Part shown: positions 44,458 through 54,127 of the stretch, piece after piece
Numbering within the stretch: position 1 is the first letter of the stretch
Layout: every line of letters starts with the position of its first letter
NCBI RefSeq assembly: GCF_016820535.1
Contig: NZ_JADHDY010000009.1
Location: forward strand, 62,001 to 126,000
Origin: Sporosarcina beigongshangi
GTDB lineage: Bacteria > Actinomycetota > Actinomycetes > Actinomycetales > Micrococcaceae
Reading direction: 5' to 3'
Length of the DNA: 64,000 nt
Program-made: the position numbers and the translations under genes
Notes under the pieces: model-generated
What the model saw: the letters and a program-made list of their open reading frames with translations, nothing else
Databases searched by the model: none
Told to the model about the DNA's origin: nothing

Positions 44458-45405
44458 CTAGATTTCAATGGCTTCACGGCGCAACATGCGCCGCAGCCCG
44501 ATGGTCAGGACGGTCACCAACGCCAGGCTGACGATGGCAGCCGCTGCGGAAACACCGAACTCCCGGGACCCGCCGCCAAACGCGGCCTGGTACACGTAGA
44601 CCGCCGTGGCCCAGGTGCTGGTGGGTGGTGCCTGCGCCGTGGAACCGCCAAACACCAGGATCAGCTCGAAGACCTTGACCGAGCTCATGGTCCACAAGAC
44701 GGCACAGACGGAAATGACATCCCAGGCCAGCGGCAGCGTGACATGGCGGAACTTGGTCCAAGGACCTGCCCCGTCCAGGCCGGCGGCCTCATAGTAGTAG
44801 GCCGGAATCTGGTCCACGGCGGACATGATGATGGTGGTGAAATAGCCTGTGGCGCTCCAAATCATCACGATCATGATCAGGTTGAACAGGTTGTCCTGGG
44901 CAAGCCACTTGGGCGGATCCTGCACACCCACCAGCGCCAGGATCTTGTTCACCGGCCCTGCCGGGCTGAACAGGAACCCGGCGAAGATGCCGAACACCAT
45001 GGCATTGATCAAGGTGGGGAAGAAGAGGACGCTGCGGACAAACTTCCGCCCCGTCATTTCCCGCAGCACCATGGTCAGGGCAAAGGCAAACACAAAGGTG
45101 ATGATGCCCACCACGAACAGGATCTTGAGCGTGTTGGCGATGGAGCCGATGAAGATGGGATCCTTGGCGAGCTGGACGTAGTTGTCCATGCCCCGCCACG
45201 TAAGTTCATTGATGCCGTCCCAGGTGTGCAGGCTCAACCAGCCTGCGTAAAGGATGGGGACAACGTAAAACAGGAGCATCAGGAGCAGCGCCGGAAGCAG
45301 CATGGGCCAGTACAGGCGCCTGCGGCTGCGTTCAATGGCGGACATTCCGGCGCGCGGACGGCCTGTGTTGCGTCCGCGCGCCACGGGAAGTGCTGGAAGT
45401 GCCAT
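44458..45405 (-). CDS. Carbohydrate ABC transporter permease (MalF type)
   Basis: 315 residues, six helices, coupling motif YEAAGLDGAGPWTKFRHVTLPLA. The start lies two bases after the stop of the binding-protein gene. Works with the MalG-type permease encoded downstream. Confidence 0.9.
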   Translation of the reverse strand: MALPALPVARGRNTGRPRAGMSAIERSRRRLYWPMLLPALLLMLLFYVVPILYAGWLSLHTWDGINELTWRGMDNYVQLAKDPIFIGSIANTLKILFVVGIITFVFAFALTMVLREMTGRKFVRSVLFFPTLINAMVFGIFAGFLFSPAGPVNKILALVGVQDPPKWLAQDNLFNLIMIVMIWSATGYFTTIIMSAVDQIPAYYYEAAGLDGAGPWTKFRHVTLPLAWDVISVCAVLWTMSSVKVFELILVFGGSTAQAPPTSTWATAVYVYQAAFGGGSREFGVSAAAAIVSLALVTVLTIGLRRMLRREAIEI

Positions 45406-45407
45406 GA

Positions 45408-46718
45408 TCAGCCCTTGGCGTTCCAGTAGGCGATGCTTGCTGCCTTGGCTTCCTTGACGTATTCCTCGGCCGACACCTTGCCCAGGAACAGCTTGTCGAA
45501 CGTTGGGTTGAAGCCCTTGTCGATGATGTCGCTGGAGATCCCGTCCGTGGGCAGCCGTGTCTCATTCTCCGCAAGGATCCCGGCAACATCAGCCAGCTGC
45601 GCAGGGGCTTCGACGTCGGGGCGCGCAGCCAGGTTGTCCGCGTCCGTGGAGATTCCGGACATGCGGTCCTTGTTGCTGAAGTAGGCAATGAATTCCTTGG
45701 CCTCCTCAGGGTGGGCGGCCTTCTTCGGAACCGCGAAACCGAAGAGCAGCGTGTCATTGGCGTTGCTGCTACCTGCGGAGGTCGACGGGAAGTTGAAGGC
45801 TCCGTATTCAAAGCCTTCAGCTGCGTACTTTGCCGTCTCAGCGGGGGCCCAGCTCCCCATCAGGAAGTACAGGGCCTTGTTGGCGGCCCAGGCGTTTTGC
45901 TGTTCGGGGTACTTGGACGCATCGTAGCCCTTGATGATGTAACCCTTGTCCACCAGTTCCTGGATCTGCTGTGCGGACTTGAGGACACCGGCGTCGTCCC
46001 AGGCGGCGCCTGTCTTGTCCTCCATCAACTTCTGGAAGGCTCCATCACCCATGTTGCGGTTGACCAGGTAGTCAAACCAGTAGGAATTGGCCCAGGTGGC
46101 GTCGCCGTCGGCGGCAATGCAGCCCAACTTTGCCTCCACAGCCTTCTGGCAGTTGGCCAGCAACTCATCCCACGTGGCCGGCGGGGTGGGGGCCACGGTG
46201 TTGGCCTTGTTGTAGAACACCGAAACATTGGAAACGGAGTAGGGCACCATGTAGTTCTTCACGTCGCCGCCGTAGCTGGGCAGGATGTCGAAGTACTTGG
46301 CCGGAATGACGTCGGCCACGGTGTGTCCGTCCTCGCCCGGAATCTTGGCTGCCAGCACGGGAGCCAGATCCGCCGCCTGGTTGGTCGCCGCCAATGCCGG
46401 GCCGATCTTGTCGTATGCCTGGTCAACCAGGTCGGGCACGTCTCCTGAGAGGAGGCCCGTGGTCACCTTTTCGAGCACCTTGCGGCCCTGCCACTGGACA
46501 TCAACCTTGATGCCCGTGTCTTTTTCGAACGCATCCAGGGACGTCTTCAGGACGGCCGCCTGGGGTTCGGTCTCGGTCCACATGGACCAGTACGTCAGGG
46601 ACTTGCTGCTGTCATCCGTCGCTGCGGAAGTGGTGGTGCAGCCCGAGGCTGCAAAAGCCACGGAGGTTGCCAAAATGGCGCCGGTGGCAACCTTGAGCCA
46701 CGCGTTGGGGTGAGTCAT
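45408..46718 (-). CDS. Carbohydrate ABC transporter substrate-binding lipoprotein
   Basis: 436 residues. Lipoprotein signal ending in FAASGC. Family 1 binding fold: LTYWSMWTETEPQAAVLKTS, FEKDTGIKVDVQWQGRK, and AANKALYFLMGSWAPAETAKY typical of sugar-binding proteins. First gene of the minus-strand import operon, facing the galactonate genes across 330 bases of control DNA. The ligand is probably a galactose- or galacturonate-containing sugar, judging by neighbours only. Confidence 0.92.
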   Translation of the reverse strand: MTHPNAWLKVATGAILATSVAFAASGCTTTSAATDDSSKSLTYWSMWTETEPQAAVLKTSLDAFEKDTGIKVDVQWQGRKVLEKVTTGLLSGDVPDLVDQAYDKIGPALAATNQAADLAPVLAAKIPGEDGHTVADVIPAKYFDILPSYGGDVKNYMVPYSVSNVSVFYNKANTVAPTPPATWDELLANCQKAVEAKLGCIAADGDATWANSYWFDYLVNRNMGDGAFQKLMEDKTGAAWDDAGVLKSAQQIQELVDKGYIIKGYDASKYPEQQNAWAANKALYFLMGSWAPAETAKYAAEGFEYGAFNFPSTSAGSSNANDTLLFGFAVPKKAAHPEEAKEFIAYFSNKDRMSGISTDADNLAARPDVEAPAQLADVAGILAENETRLPTDGISSDIIDKGFNPTFDKLFLGKVSAEEYVKEAKAASIAYWNAKG

Positions 46719-47047
46719 GAGTGGGTCCTTTGAATGGTCCGATGGAAGTGGGAGGGCGTCCAGCCGGCAAGCGGCGAGGACGCTGTGTGAGTGTAGTCAC
46801 AGAACAACTCGTGCTGTCAAGCAAATTTACATGAAAAGCGCTTTCGTGTGTAATTTGTCGGAATATTGCGCGATGGTGTGCGAGTTTTGAGTTACTGCCA
46901 AGAGTTTGTGTCAAGATAGTTGACAACTGCTTCAGGGGGTGGCACATTGAAAGTCAATTCCCCCGCACCGGCAGCATTGTTGGGCAGCCGGTATGCCGGT
47001 GCCGGCCCGGCCGGTGCCTGTCCAGAAGCCCAGACCCGTGGAGAAGC
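46719..47047. promoter_or_regulatory. Divergent control region of sugar import and galactonate operons
   Basis: 330 bases without a gene. It holds a cre-like palindrome AAAGCGCTTT (46835-46844, within ATGAAAAGCGCTTTCGTGT) and the 17-bp inverted repeat TGTCAA-GATAG-TTGACA (46909-46925). The first fits a LacI/CcpA-type global regulator, the second may be the site of the ROK repressor encoded at 50672. TTGACA in the second also reads as a -35 box for dgoD. Confidence 0.6.
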
Positions 47048-48193
47048 ATGAAGATTACAAAGATAGAGACCTTCCAGGTTCCGCCGCGGTGGTTGTTCCT
47101 GCGCATGGAAACTGACGAAGGCCTGGTCGGCTGGGGAGAACCCATTGTTGAGGGCCGCGCCGACAGCGTTGCTGCAGCCGTGGCGGAAATGGCCGACTAC
47201 CTGATCGGCGAGGATGCCAGCAGGATTGAAGACCACTGGCAGGTGCTGACCAAAGGCGGGTTCTATCGCGGAGGGCCCGTGTTCGCCAGCGCAGTGGCCG
47301 GAATTGACCAGGCGCTGTGGGACATCAAGGGCAAGGCGCTGGACGTGCCTGTCTACGAGTTGCTGGGCGGGGCCGTGCGGGACAAGGTCCGGATGTACAC
47401 GTGGATCCACGGTGACAGCCCGGAGGCACTGGCGGACGCAACCCGCACGGCACTGGGCGCGGGATTCAACGCGGTGAAGTTCTGCCCGGCCACGAAGGTG
47501 GCGCCAATGGACACCGCCGCATCGATCCGCAGCATGGTCAACAACTTGGCTGCCGTGCGCGGCGCCGGCGGAGATGAACTCGACATCGCCCTGGACTTCC
47601 ACGGACGCTTCACCCCGGCCATGTCACGCAGGGTGTTGCCGCTCATGGAGGAATTCCTGCCGATGTTCGTCGAGGAGGCAACGCTCCCGGAGCTGTCTGC
47701 CGACCTTGGACTCATTGCCCAGGCAACGTCGATCCCCCTGGCAACGGGGGAGCGACTCTATTCCCGCTGGGACTTCAGGTCCGTCCTTGGGTGCGGTGTG
47801 AGCGTGGTGCAGCCCGACCTCAGCCATGCCGGCGGCATTTCCGAAGTCCGCCGCATCGCGGCCATGGCCGAAACCTACGGTGCACTGCTGGCGCCGCATT
47901 GCCCGTTGGGCCCCATTGCGCTGGCTGCCAGCGTGCAGGTGGACGTTGCCAGCCCAAACTTCCTCATCCAGGAACAGAGCCGAGGAGTGGAATATACGGA
48001 TGGCCCCGACCTGTTCGACTACCTGGCCGACCCGCAGGTCTTCAACATGGACACGGGCTACATCGAACGGCCGGCGGCACCGGGACTTGGCGTCGTGATC
48101 GATGAGGAACGAGTGCGGTTTGAGGCACGGACCCCACACCAGTGGCGCAATTCCATCTGGCGCCAGAGCGACAACTCCTTCCTCGAATGGTGA
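47048..48193 (+). CDS. dgoD: D-galactonate dehydratase
   Basis: 381 residues, enolase superfamily. Closely follows E. coli DgoD along its length: ETDEGLVGWGEPIVEGRA, GFYRGGPVFASAVAGIDQALWDIKGK, LQPDLSHAGG-type segment and a C-terminal QWRNSIWRQSDNSFLEW ending. Catalytic and metal residues are D183, H185, E209/E210, E235 and H284. It dehydrates D-galactonate to 2-keto-3-deoxygalactonate. GGAG lies six bases upstream of the ATG. First gene of the five-gene operon dgoD-lactonase-kinase-aldolase-ROK. Confidence 0.9.
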   Translation: MKITKIETFQVPPRWLFLRMETDEGLVGWGEPIVEGRADSVAAAVAEMADYLIGEDASRIEDHWQVLTKGGFYRGGPVFASAVAGIDQALWDIKGKALDVPVYELLGGAVRDKVRMYTWIHGDSPEALADATRTALGAGFNAVKFCPATKVAPMDTAASIRSMVNNLAAVRGAGGDELDIALDFHGRFTPAMSRRVLPLMEEFLPMFVEEATLPELSADLGLIAQATSIPLATGERLYSRWDFRSVLGCGVSVVQPDLSHAGGISEVRRIAAMAETYGALLAPHCPLGPIALAASVQVDVASPNFLIQEQSRGVEYTDGPDLFDYLADPQVFNMDTGYIERPAAPGLGVVIDEERVRFEARTPHQWRNSIWRQSDNSFLEW

Positions 48194-49119
48194 CGGCAGC
48201 ACCGGCCCAATACACCGCTGCCAAGGCAGGGGACCTGCGGTCGGAACTGGGCGAAACTCCCCGGCTTGACGCACGGACGGGGCATGTCGTCTGGACTGAC
48301 ATCAGCCAGGGCAAGGTCCACATCGGCGAGGTGTGCGGCGACGGAGTTGAAGCGGTGCGCACCTACGACGTCGGAGGCATGGCTGGTCCCGTGACTCCCT
48401 TGCAGGAACCCGGAGCCGGGTGGGTCATGGCCCGGGAACGCGAAGTGGTGCACCTGGCCGAGGACGGAACCGTTGCCGTCCTGGCCACGCCCGAGGAAGG
48501 GCGCCCCACCGCGTTCAATGACGGTGTGGCCGACCCGGCGGGAAACCTCTGGGCAGGATCCATGGGACGCAACGGAGTGCTGGGCGCTGGCCGCCTCTGG
48601 CGTTTCGACACCGCAGGGCGGGCCTCCGTCATGCTCGAAGGGATCGGCATATCCAATGGCATCGGCTTCACCGACGACGGCCGCGCCGCCTATTATGCCG
48701 ACACCGCCACCGGCACGCTGGAAAGGCTGGACCTGGGCCCCGGCGGCACCGTCACTGCCAGGCGCACGATAGTCACGTTCCAACCCGGCGAAGGCGACCC
48801 GGACGGTCTTGCCTTGGACGACGAGGGGTGCATCTGGGTGGCCATGTGGGATGGCTGGGCCGTGCGCCGCTACTCGCCCGAGGGGGAACTGCTTGCCGTC
48901 GTCAACGTACCGGTGGCACGGCCAACAGCAGTTTGCTTTGCCGGCCGCCTCCTGGTGGTCACCACCTGCAGCGGCTGGCTCCCCGACGGCTGGGAACTGG
49001 ACCAACCAGCCGCAGGCAAGCTCTTTGCCGCACGGGTGGACGTGGGCGGCCAGGCCGCACGCCCGTATCGGGGACCGCTTGGCATTTCCACGCCCGGAAG
49101 TGGGGAAGGCACATCTTGA
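48187..49119 (+). CDS. SMP-30/gluconolactonase family sugar lactonase
   Basis: ATG 48187 or GTG 48190, overlapping the dgoD stop; the frame extends to 48142 but that is inside dgoD. 310 residues of a six-blade propeller. Metal ligands expected in SELGETPRL (Glu), AFNDGVADPAGNLWAGS (Asn, Asp) and GEGDPDGLALDDEG (Asp). It hydrolyses an aldonolactone, here probably galactonolactone, to feed DgoD. Confidence 0.85.
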   Translation: MVTAAPAQYTAAKAGDLRSELGETPRLDARTGHVVWTDISQGKVHIGEVCGDGVEAVRTYDVGGMAGPVTPLQEPGAGWVMAREREVVHLAEDGTVAVLATPEEGRPTAFNDGVADPAGNLWAGSMGRNGVLGAGRLWRFDTAGRASVMLEGIGISNGIGFTDDGRAAYYADTATGTLERLDLGPGGTVTARRTIVTFQPGEGDPDGLALDDEGCIWVAMWDGWAVRRYSPEGELLAVVNVPVARPTAVCFAGRLLVVTTCSGWLPDGWELDQPAAGKLFAARVDVGGQAARPYRGPLGISTPGSGEGTS

Positions 49120-50042
49120 CTTCTGGAATGATTGACGTATTGACGCTGGGGGAAACCATGGCTTCCGTCGCCTCCGAACTCCGTGCGCCGCTCGAAACCG
49201 CCCCCAGGTTCACCTTGGGCGCCGCGGGCGCCGAATCAAACGTTGCCCAGTACCTCGCGGAGCGCGGACACTCCGCCGCGTGGGCCGGCATTGTCGGGGA
49301 TGACCCCTTGGGGCGGCGGCTGTCCGGAGAGCTGGGCCGATGCGGCGTCGACCTGTCCTTTATGGCTGTGGACCCGGCGGCCCCCACGGGCGTGATGTTC
49401 AAGGATCCCGGCGCCGGGTCGACCCGGGTTCACTATTACCGTGCCAATTCAGCAGCGTCACGGATGGGGCCGGAAATGGCGGAGGTCTTGCCGTGGCGGC
49501 GGACGCGTTTCCTGCACCTCTCCGGGATTACCCCGTCTCTTTCCTTCAGCACAATGGCGCTCATGCACGCCCTGTTTGCCCGGGCGGAGCTCGAACGTGT
49601 CCCGGTATCCTTCGATGTCAACTTCCGGCCGGCGCTGTGGCCCAAGGGCGAGGCTGCGCCGGTGCTCTTGGAGTTCGCCAGGCGTGCAGCTCTGGTCTTT
49701 GTGGGGCTCGATGAGGCGCAGTCGCTCTGGCCGGGCGTGGAAACAGCCGCGGATGTCCGGGCCCTGGTGGGCGGGCGTGGCAGGCTGGTCGTCAAGGACG
49801 GAGCCGTGGGTGCCACGGAATTCGAGGGGCAGCAATCCGCATTTGTGCCTGCTGCCGCGGTGGAGGTGGTGGAGGCTGTTGGCGCCGGCGATGCCTTCGC
49901 GGCCGGCTACCTTTCGGCCGTGCTCGACGGCGGCGGGCCCGCCGGGCGCTTGGGGCGCGGGCATGAGTTTGCCGGCAGGGCATTGGCAAGTACCAGCGAT
50001 TTTCAACCGATAGCTGAAAGGTCGGAATGCAATGGGCGTTGA
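49116..50042 (+). CDS. 2-keto-3-deoxygluconate/galactonate kinase (PfkB family)
   Basis: TTG 49116 chosen: GGGGAAGG upstream and a four-base overlap (TTGA) with the lactonase stop; ATG 49128 is the alternative. 308 residues. Substrate motif TLGAAGAESNVAQYLAERG and C-terminal VGAGDAFAAG with the catalytic Asp. It phosphorylates the 2-keto-3-deoxy sugar acid made by DgoD. Confidence 0.88.
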   Translation: MTSGMIDVLTLGETMASVASELRAPLETAPRFTLGAAGAESNVAQYLAERGHSAAWAGIVGDDPLGRRLSGELGRCGVDLSFMAVDPAAPTGVMFKDPGAGSTRVHYYRANSAASRMGPEMAEVLPWRRTRFLHLSGITPSLSFSTMALMHALFARAELERVPVSFDVNFRPALWPKGEAAPVLLEFARRAALVFVGLDEAQSLWPGVETAADVRALVGGRGRLVVKDGAVGATEFEGQQSAFVPAAAVEVVEAVGAGDAFAAGYLSAVLDGGGPAGRLGRGHEFAGRALASTSDFQPIAERSECNGR

Positions 50043-50682
50043 CTATTTCGAGACCATGTTTTCGCAATCCCCGGTCATGGCGATTCTGCGGGGGATGGGG
50101 CCGGAGCGCTCCCTGGAACTGGCACACCGTGCCTGGGACCTGGGCATCCAGTCCGTGGAAATCCCCATCCAGGCACCCCGGGACCTGGACTCCCTGTGCG
50201 CTGTCGTCGCAGCAGGTCGCGGCCGGGGATACGACGTGGGAGCGGGGACCATCGTCTCTGTCGGGCAGGTCACCGAGGTGGCGGGCTGCGGTGCTGCCTT
50301 CGCCGTCAGCCCGGGCACGGATGTGCAGGTCATGGCAGCGTGCTTCGACGCCGGACTTCCGCAGTTGCCGGGGGTCGCCACTGCCAGTGACATTCAGGCG
50401 GCGGTGGGCTCGGGCGCACGTTGGGTCAAGGCGTTTCCCGCATCCGTGCTTGGCCCGGCCTGGATCAAGGCCATGGCGGCCCCGTTTCCCCACGTGAATT
50501 TTGTGGCAACCGGCGGGATCGATGCTGACAACGCAGAGGATTTCCTGAAAGCCGGTGCCAGGGTGGTGGCCGTGGGGTCCGCCCTTGAAGACCCGCGCCA
50601 GCTTGACCTTCTGGGCCGGAGACTGGACTCGCGTGTTGACAGTGTCCAAGCGCAACTGAAAGATTCAACCAATGCATGCTAA
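50032..50682 (+). CDS. KDPG/KDPGal aldolase (Eda/DgoA family)
   Basis: 216 residues. Class I aldolase: E43 in VEIPIQ, GAGTIVS, VSPGTDVQV, LPGVATASDI and Schiff-base Lys133 in WVKAFPAS. It splits the 6-phospho-2-keto-3-deoxy acid into pyruvate and glyceraldehyde 3-phosphate. Its start overlaps the kinase gene by 11 bases and its end overlaps the ROK gene by 11 bases. In this cluster the substrate is probably the galactonate derivative (DgoA role). Confidence 0.9.
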   Translation: MGVDYFETMFSQSPVMAILRGMGPERSLELAHRAWDLGIQSVEIPIQAPRDLDSLCAVVAAGRGRGYDVGAGTIVSVGQVTEVAGCGAAFAVSPGTDVQVMAACFDAGLPQLPGVATASDIQAAVGSGARWVKAFPASVLGPAWIKAMAAPFPHVNFVATGGIDADNAEDFLKAGARVVAVGSALEDPRQLDLLGRRLDSRVDSVQAQLKDSTNAC

Positions 50683-51859
50683 GAGCGGGGCGCCGAAGGG
50701 CTTGAGAACGAACAACAGGCGCCAAGTGCTGGAACTGTTGATCAATGAGGGCCCCAAACACAGGGCTGAGCTGGCGCGGCGCATGTCGACGTCGCGGACC
50801 ACCATCACCAACATCACCAATGAGTTGTTGGACCGCGGCGTGGTCCAGAACCGGGCGCCGGACCTGGACATCACCGGCCACGGCCACGAGCTCATCGCCA
50901 TCAATCCGGCCGCCGGCTACACCCTGGGCTTGGACTTCACGCTGGACAAGGTGGCCATCAACATTTCCGACCTGGCCAAAATCACCGTGTCGGAAACGTC
51001 GTTCGCCGTGGATCCTGCGGACACCGCCGAAACCCGGGTTGCCGCAGCCGCCGCCATCGTGCGCAAAATGTTGACGGCGGCCGGAATTGAGGACTCCAGC
51101 GTCATCGGAATTGGCGTGGGCGTGCCAGGACAGATCGACCGGCGCACCTATCGTGTGGGCGGATCCATCCCCGGGCAGGCATGGTCCCTGGTGGATGTCC
51201 GCAGCACGCTGGCCGACTACGTGCCGTTTCCCATCTTTCTGGAGAACAACTCACGGCTTGAGGCTTTCGCCGAAAAGCAATGGGGCGTCGGGCGCGACAG
51301 CGAAAACATGCTCTACCTGAACTTTTCCAGTGGGGTTGGCCTGGCACTCTTTGCTGACGGGAACTTGTTCCGTGGCAGCATCGGAGCAGCCGGGGAGGTG
51401 GGACACATGTCAACGGACCTCAACGGCCCGGCCTGTCCCTGCGGCAACCGGGGCTGCCTGGTGCTGCGCACCGGCACAGCCCACGTCTTGTCGCTGTTGC
51501 GCCCGGCAGTCGGTGCTGCTGCCACGTGGGACGACGTGCTGGCCGAAACGCAGGCCGGCAATCCCGCCTGTCTGGAAGTGTTGTCCGAGATTGGCACCAT
51601 GGCCGGGCGCTTTCTGGCCGGCATCTCCAACTTGCTGGACCCGGAACTCATGGTCATCGGCGGCGAGCTTGCGCTAACCGGGGAGCCGTTCATCGGTCCG
51701 CTCTCCACAGCCTTGAAGCGTCACACCCTGCCGCTGACGGGCTCGCGCGTCACTGTGGTCCAGGCCGAGCTTCCGCCGGGGGCCGGGACGGGTGCCCGCG
51801 GCGGTGCCGCCCTGGCGCTGCGTGAAATGTCCGGGACGTCAGCCATCGATAAACTGTGA
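50672..51859 (+). CDS. ROK-family transcriptional repressor
   Basis: 395 residues. N-terminal winged helix (HRAELARRMSTSRTTITNITNELL), then a ROK sugar-kinase fold: IGIGVGVPGQID, ENNSRLEAFAEKQWG, GEVGHMSTDLNG and the zinc motif CPCGNRGCL. Binding a sugar acid or phosphate should release DNA. Last gene of the galactonate operon, so probably autoregulatory; a candidate site is 46909-46925. Confidence 0.9.
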   Translation: MHAKSGAPKGLRTNNRRQVLELLINEGPKHRAELARRMSTSRTTITNITNELLDRGVVQNRAPDLDITGHGHELIAINPAAGYTLGLDFTLDKVAINISDLAKITVSETSFAVDPADTAETRVAAAAAIVRKMLTAAGIEDSSVIGIGVGVPGQIDRRTYRVGGSIPGQAWSLVDVRSTLADYVPFPIFLENNSRLEAFAEKQWGVGRDSENMLYLNFSSGVGLALFADGNLFRGSIGAAGEVGHMSTDLNGPACPCGNRGCLVLRTGTAHVLSLLRPAVGAAATWDDVLAETQAGNPACLEVLSEIGTMAGRFLAGISNLLDPELMVIGGELALTGEPFIGPLSTALKRHTLPLTGSRVTVVQAELPPGAGTGARGGAALALREMSGTSAIDKL

Positions 51860-52531
51860 GCCAGCCAGGTCCGCCGGTTTTCGCGGCAACTTGCCCAAAT
51901 TGTTCTTCTCAATAGCGGGGCCATTCTGATAATCATTCGAATCAAGATTTAATCCCACGCGTCGGACATTGCTATTTTAATATCTATATGTGCCGTTGGC
52001 GGCGGGCCTTGCGGGGTTTTTACAACAGCTTCGAGGCGACATTCTGATATTTATCGGCCTGTGCTTATGAGGTGTTCCATTTCACCTGGAATGTCGGTTG
52101 CGCGAGAGTATTGCGGGGCGGCCCGGCGATCGAACGTGGCCGGAAACTACCGGCCTGGCACGGCGCCCCGGGTAGTTCTTGCCTGGTGGCTTGATTTATT
52201 CTGCCTGCTTCAATCATGCGAATGCGGCGATAAAAATTATTGTTTGAGAAAACTTCAAAAGGCATTGCGGGGCGCGTTGAAAGTATGCTTTGATTGTTTT
52301 TGTTGACCAAGGAACCGCCGATAGTTGTATTTCGTGGAAACGGAACTGATGAATCGTGCGGGGGTGGTTTTTGCCACTTTTTCACCATTCTTTCGGTGCT
52401 CCGGTCATCATCGATTTCATTGAGCCGCACCGCCCGCAACGCATTTTCCTGTGGTTCGCAGGCGGCAGTGGGTCATCCACGCCAGGTCGCACTCTTCGCC
52501 CGGCATCTTGTCATAAATCAAAGGAGATCCA
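51860..52531. other. AT-richer leader region before the GH16 gene
   Basis: 670 bases with no supported gene, visibly poorer in GC than both neighbours. GGCCGG-AAACTA-CCGGCC (52138-52155) is a perfect short hairpin. AAAGGAG lies just before the GH16 ATG at 52532. Probably contains the promoter and a long leader for the secreted enzyme. Confidence 0.5.
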
Positions 52532-54127
52532 ATGGAAAGAACAACTGAGCAATCTCGGCCCGCCCTTGGCCCCGTCATTGGACGCCGCGCGTTTGTCGGT
52601 GCCGCTGGCATGGTGGCACTGGCCGGCGTCGCCGCATCGAATGCTGTGGCGAGCCCTTCTGCCACGAACACCCAGGACGCCGCCACACTCGTTTGGAGCG
52701 AACGGTTTGACGGCACAGAGCTGAATGGGGACCTCTGGGAGTATGAGCTGGGCAATGTCCGCGGCAACGAGCAGGAACACTACTCAAGCAGCAAGGACAA
52801 CGTCCGGATCCAAGATGGCCGGCTGGTTATCGCCGTCACTGACCGGCCCGTGGCGGACCAGTATCGCAATACCGCCAAGCACGGAGCCAGGGCACGCCTG
52901 GTCAAGTACAACTCCGGAAGCATCCGCACCCACGGCAAGAAGGATTTCCTCTACGGAAAGCTGGAGATCCGCGCCCGCCTGCCCAAGGGCAAGGGCGCGT
53001 TCCCGGCCATTTGGATGCTGGGACACGATTTTCATCTCGACGGCCGCATCGACACCTCACAGGGGACGGGGTGGCCGGGCTGCGGGGAACTGGACATCGT
53101 TGAACTGATCGGCGCCCCGACAGCCCTCCGCGCAAGCGAGGGTGAAACGGCTTCCCCATCCGTGAGCAACCGCAAGATCTACGGCACCCCGCACTTCGCC
53201 TACAGCCGGGGAGACGCTGACGGTGACGGCAGCTACAGCCCCCAACCGTTGGGAGGGACGGCGGTGCAGGACGCCGACTTCAACGATGACTTCCACGTGT
53301 TTGGCATCAACCGGACGCCGGAGAAGCTTGAGTGGCTTGTTGACGGGGTGGTGTACAAGACGCTGCAGTTCACCGCCACCGATCCGGTGGAAAACGAGCG
53401 GCGTCAGGCAGCAGCCGCGGGAATGCTGCGTCCCATGTACCTGCAAATCAACCTCGCCACGGGCGGCAACTGGGCTGGTGACGCCGGTGACCATCTGGCC
53501 CAGGATGGAACGGATTTCACTGTTGACTGGGTGCAGTACTCACAAACCGACGCGCAGAAGGAGGCCGACCGCGCCTACTATTCCACGCTCCCCGTTCTTC
53601 AGGGCGTAGAAGACATCGCCATCCGCCAGGGACAGCAGGTGGACCTCTCCGGACAGGTGTCGGTTGACCGCGCCGGATATGAGGTCCACTGGTCCGTCAA
53701 CGACACCCCCATGTTCGTCAATGGCGGGGTGCCCGGCGGGAGGAATGAAGTCAGGCTGGTTGCCAGCAGCACGGGCACCTCGCAGGGCACGGCAGAACTT
53801 CCTGCCGGCGTGTACACGCTGTATTACACGGCACTTCCGGTCGGCACAGACCTCAGTGACAGCAGCAAGGCGCTGCCAAGCATTCCAGCCGGGCGTGCCA
53901 AGGCAACGCTGTCTGTCCTGCCGATTGACGGCCTGAGGGGCAACCCGCACGCCGCCGTCGCCAGCGTCAAGCTGCCGGCCGGCTGGACGTCCACTGCGCC
54001 GTCGCAAAAGTTGAATCGCCAAGACCGTTTTGACGTGCAGTTTGTCAATTCGTCAGACACCAGCGTTGCCCCGGAGAAGCGCCTGCCCGTCAACTTCACC
54101 CTTCCGAGGTCCGCCATTACCTGGTGA
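52532..54127 (+). CDS. Secreted GH16 glycoside hydrolase (Tat signal)
   Basis: 531 residues. Tat-type signal (IGRRAFVGAAGMVALAGVAAS), then a GH16 jelly-roll: ERFDGTELNGDLWEYE, KAR-type active cleft and the catalytic motif E186-L-D188-I-V-E191, with the aromatic GTGWPGCG before it. The C-terminal 170 residues are Ig-like, with a sugar-binding or spacer role. It cleaves beta-glucans or galactans outside the cell; which one is not clear from sequence. Its position behind the galactonate genes would fit a galactan but does not prove it. Confidence 0.88.
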   Translation: MERTTEQSRPALGPVIGRRAFVGAAGMVALAGVAASNAVASPSATNTQDAATLVWSERFDGTELNGDLWEYELGNVRGNEQEHYSSSKDNVRIQDGRLVIAVTDRPVADQYRNTAKHGARARLVKYNSGSIRTHGKKDFLYGKLEIRARLPKGKGAFPAIWMLGHDFHLDGRIDTSQGTGWPGCGELDIVELIGAPTALRASEGETASPSVSNRKIYGTPHFAYSRGDADGDGSYSPQPLGGTAVQDADFNDDFHVFGINRTPEKLEWLVDGVVYKTLQFTATDPVENERRQAAAAGMLRPMYLQINLATGGNWAGDAGDHLAQDGTDFTVDWVQYSQTDAQKEADRAYYSTLPVLQGVEDIAIRQGQQVDLSGQVSVDRAGYEVHWSVNDTPMFVNGGVPGGRNEVRLVASSTGTSQGTAELPAGVYTLYYTALPVGTDLSDSSKALPSIPAGRAKATLSVLPIDGLRGNPHAAVASVKLPAGWTSTAPSQKLNRQDRFDVQFVNSSDTSVAPEKRLPVNFTLPRSAITW

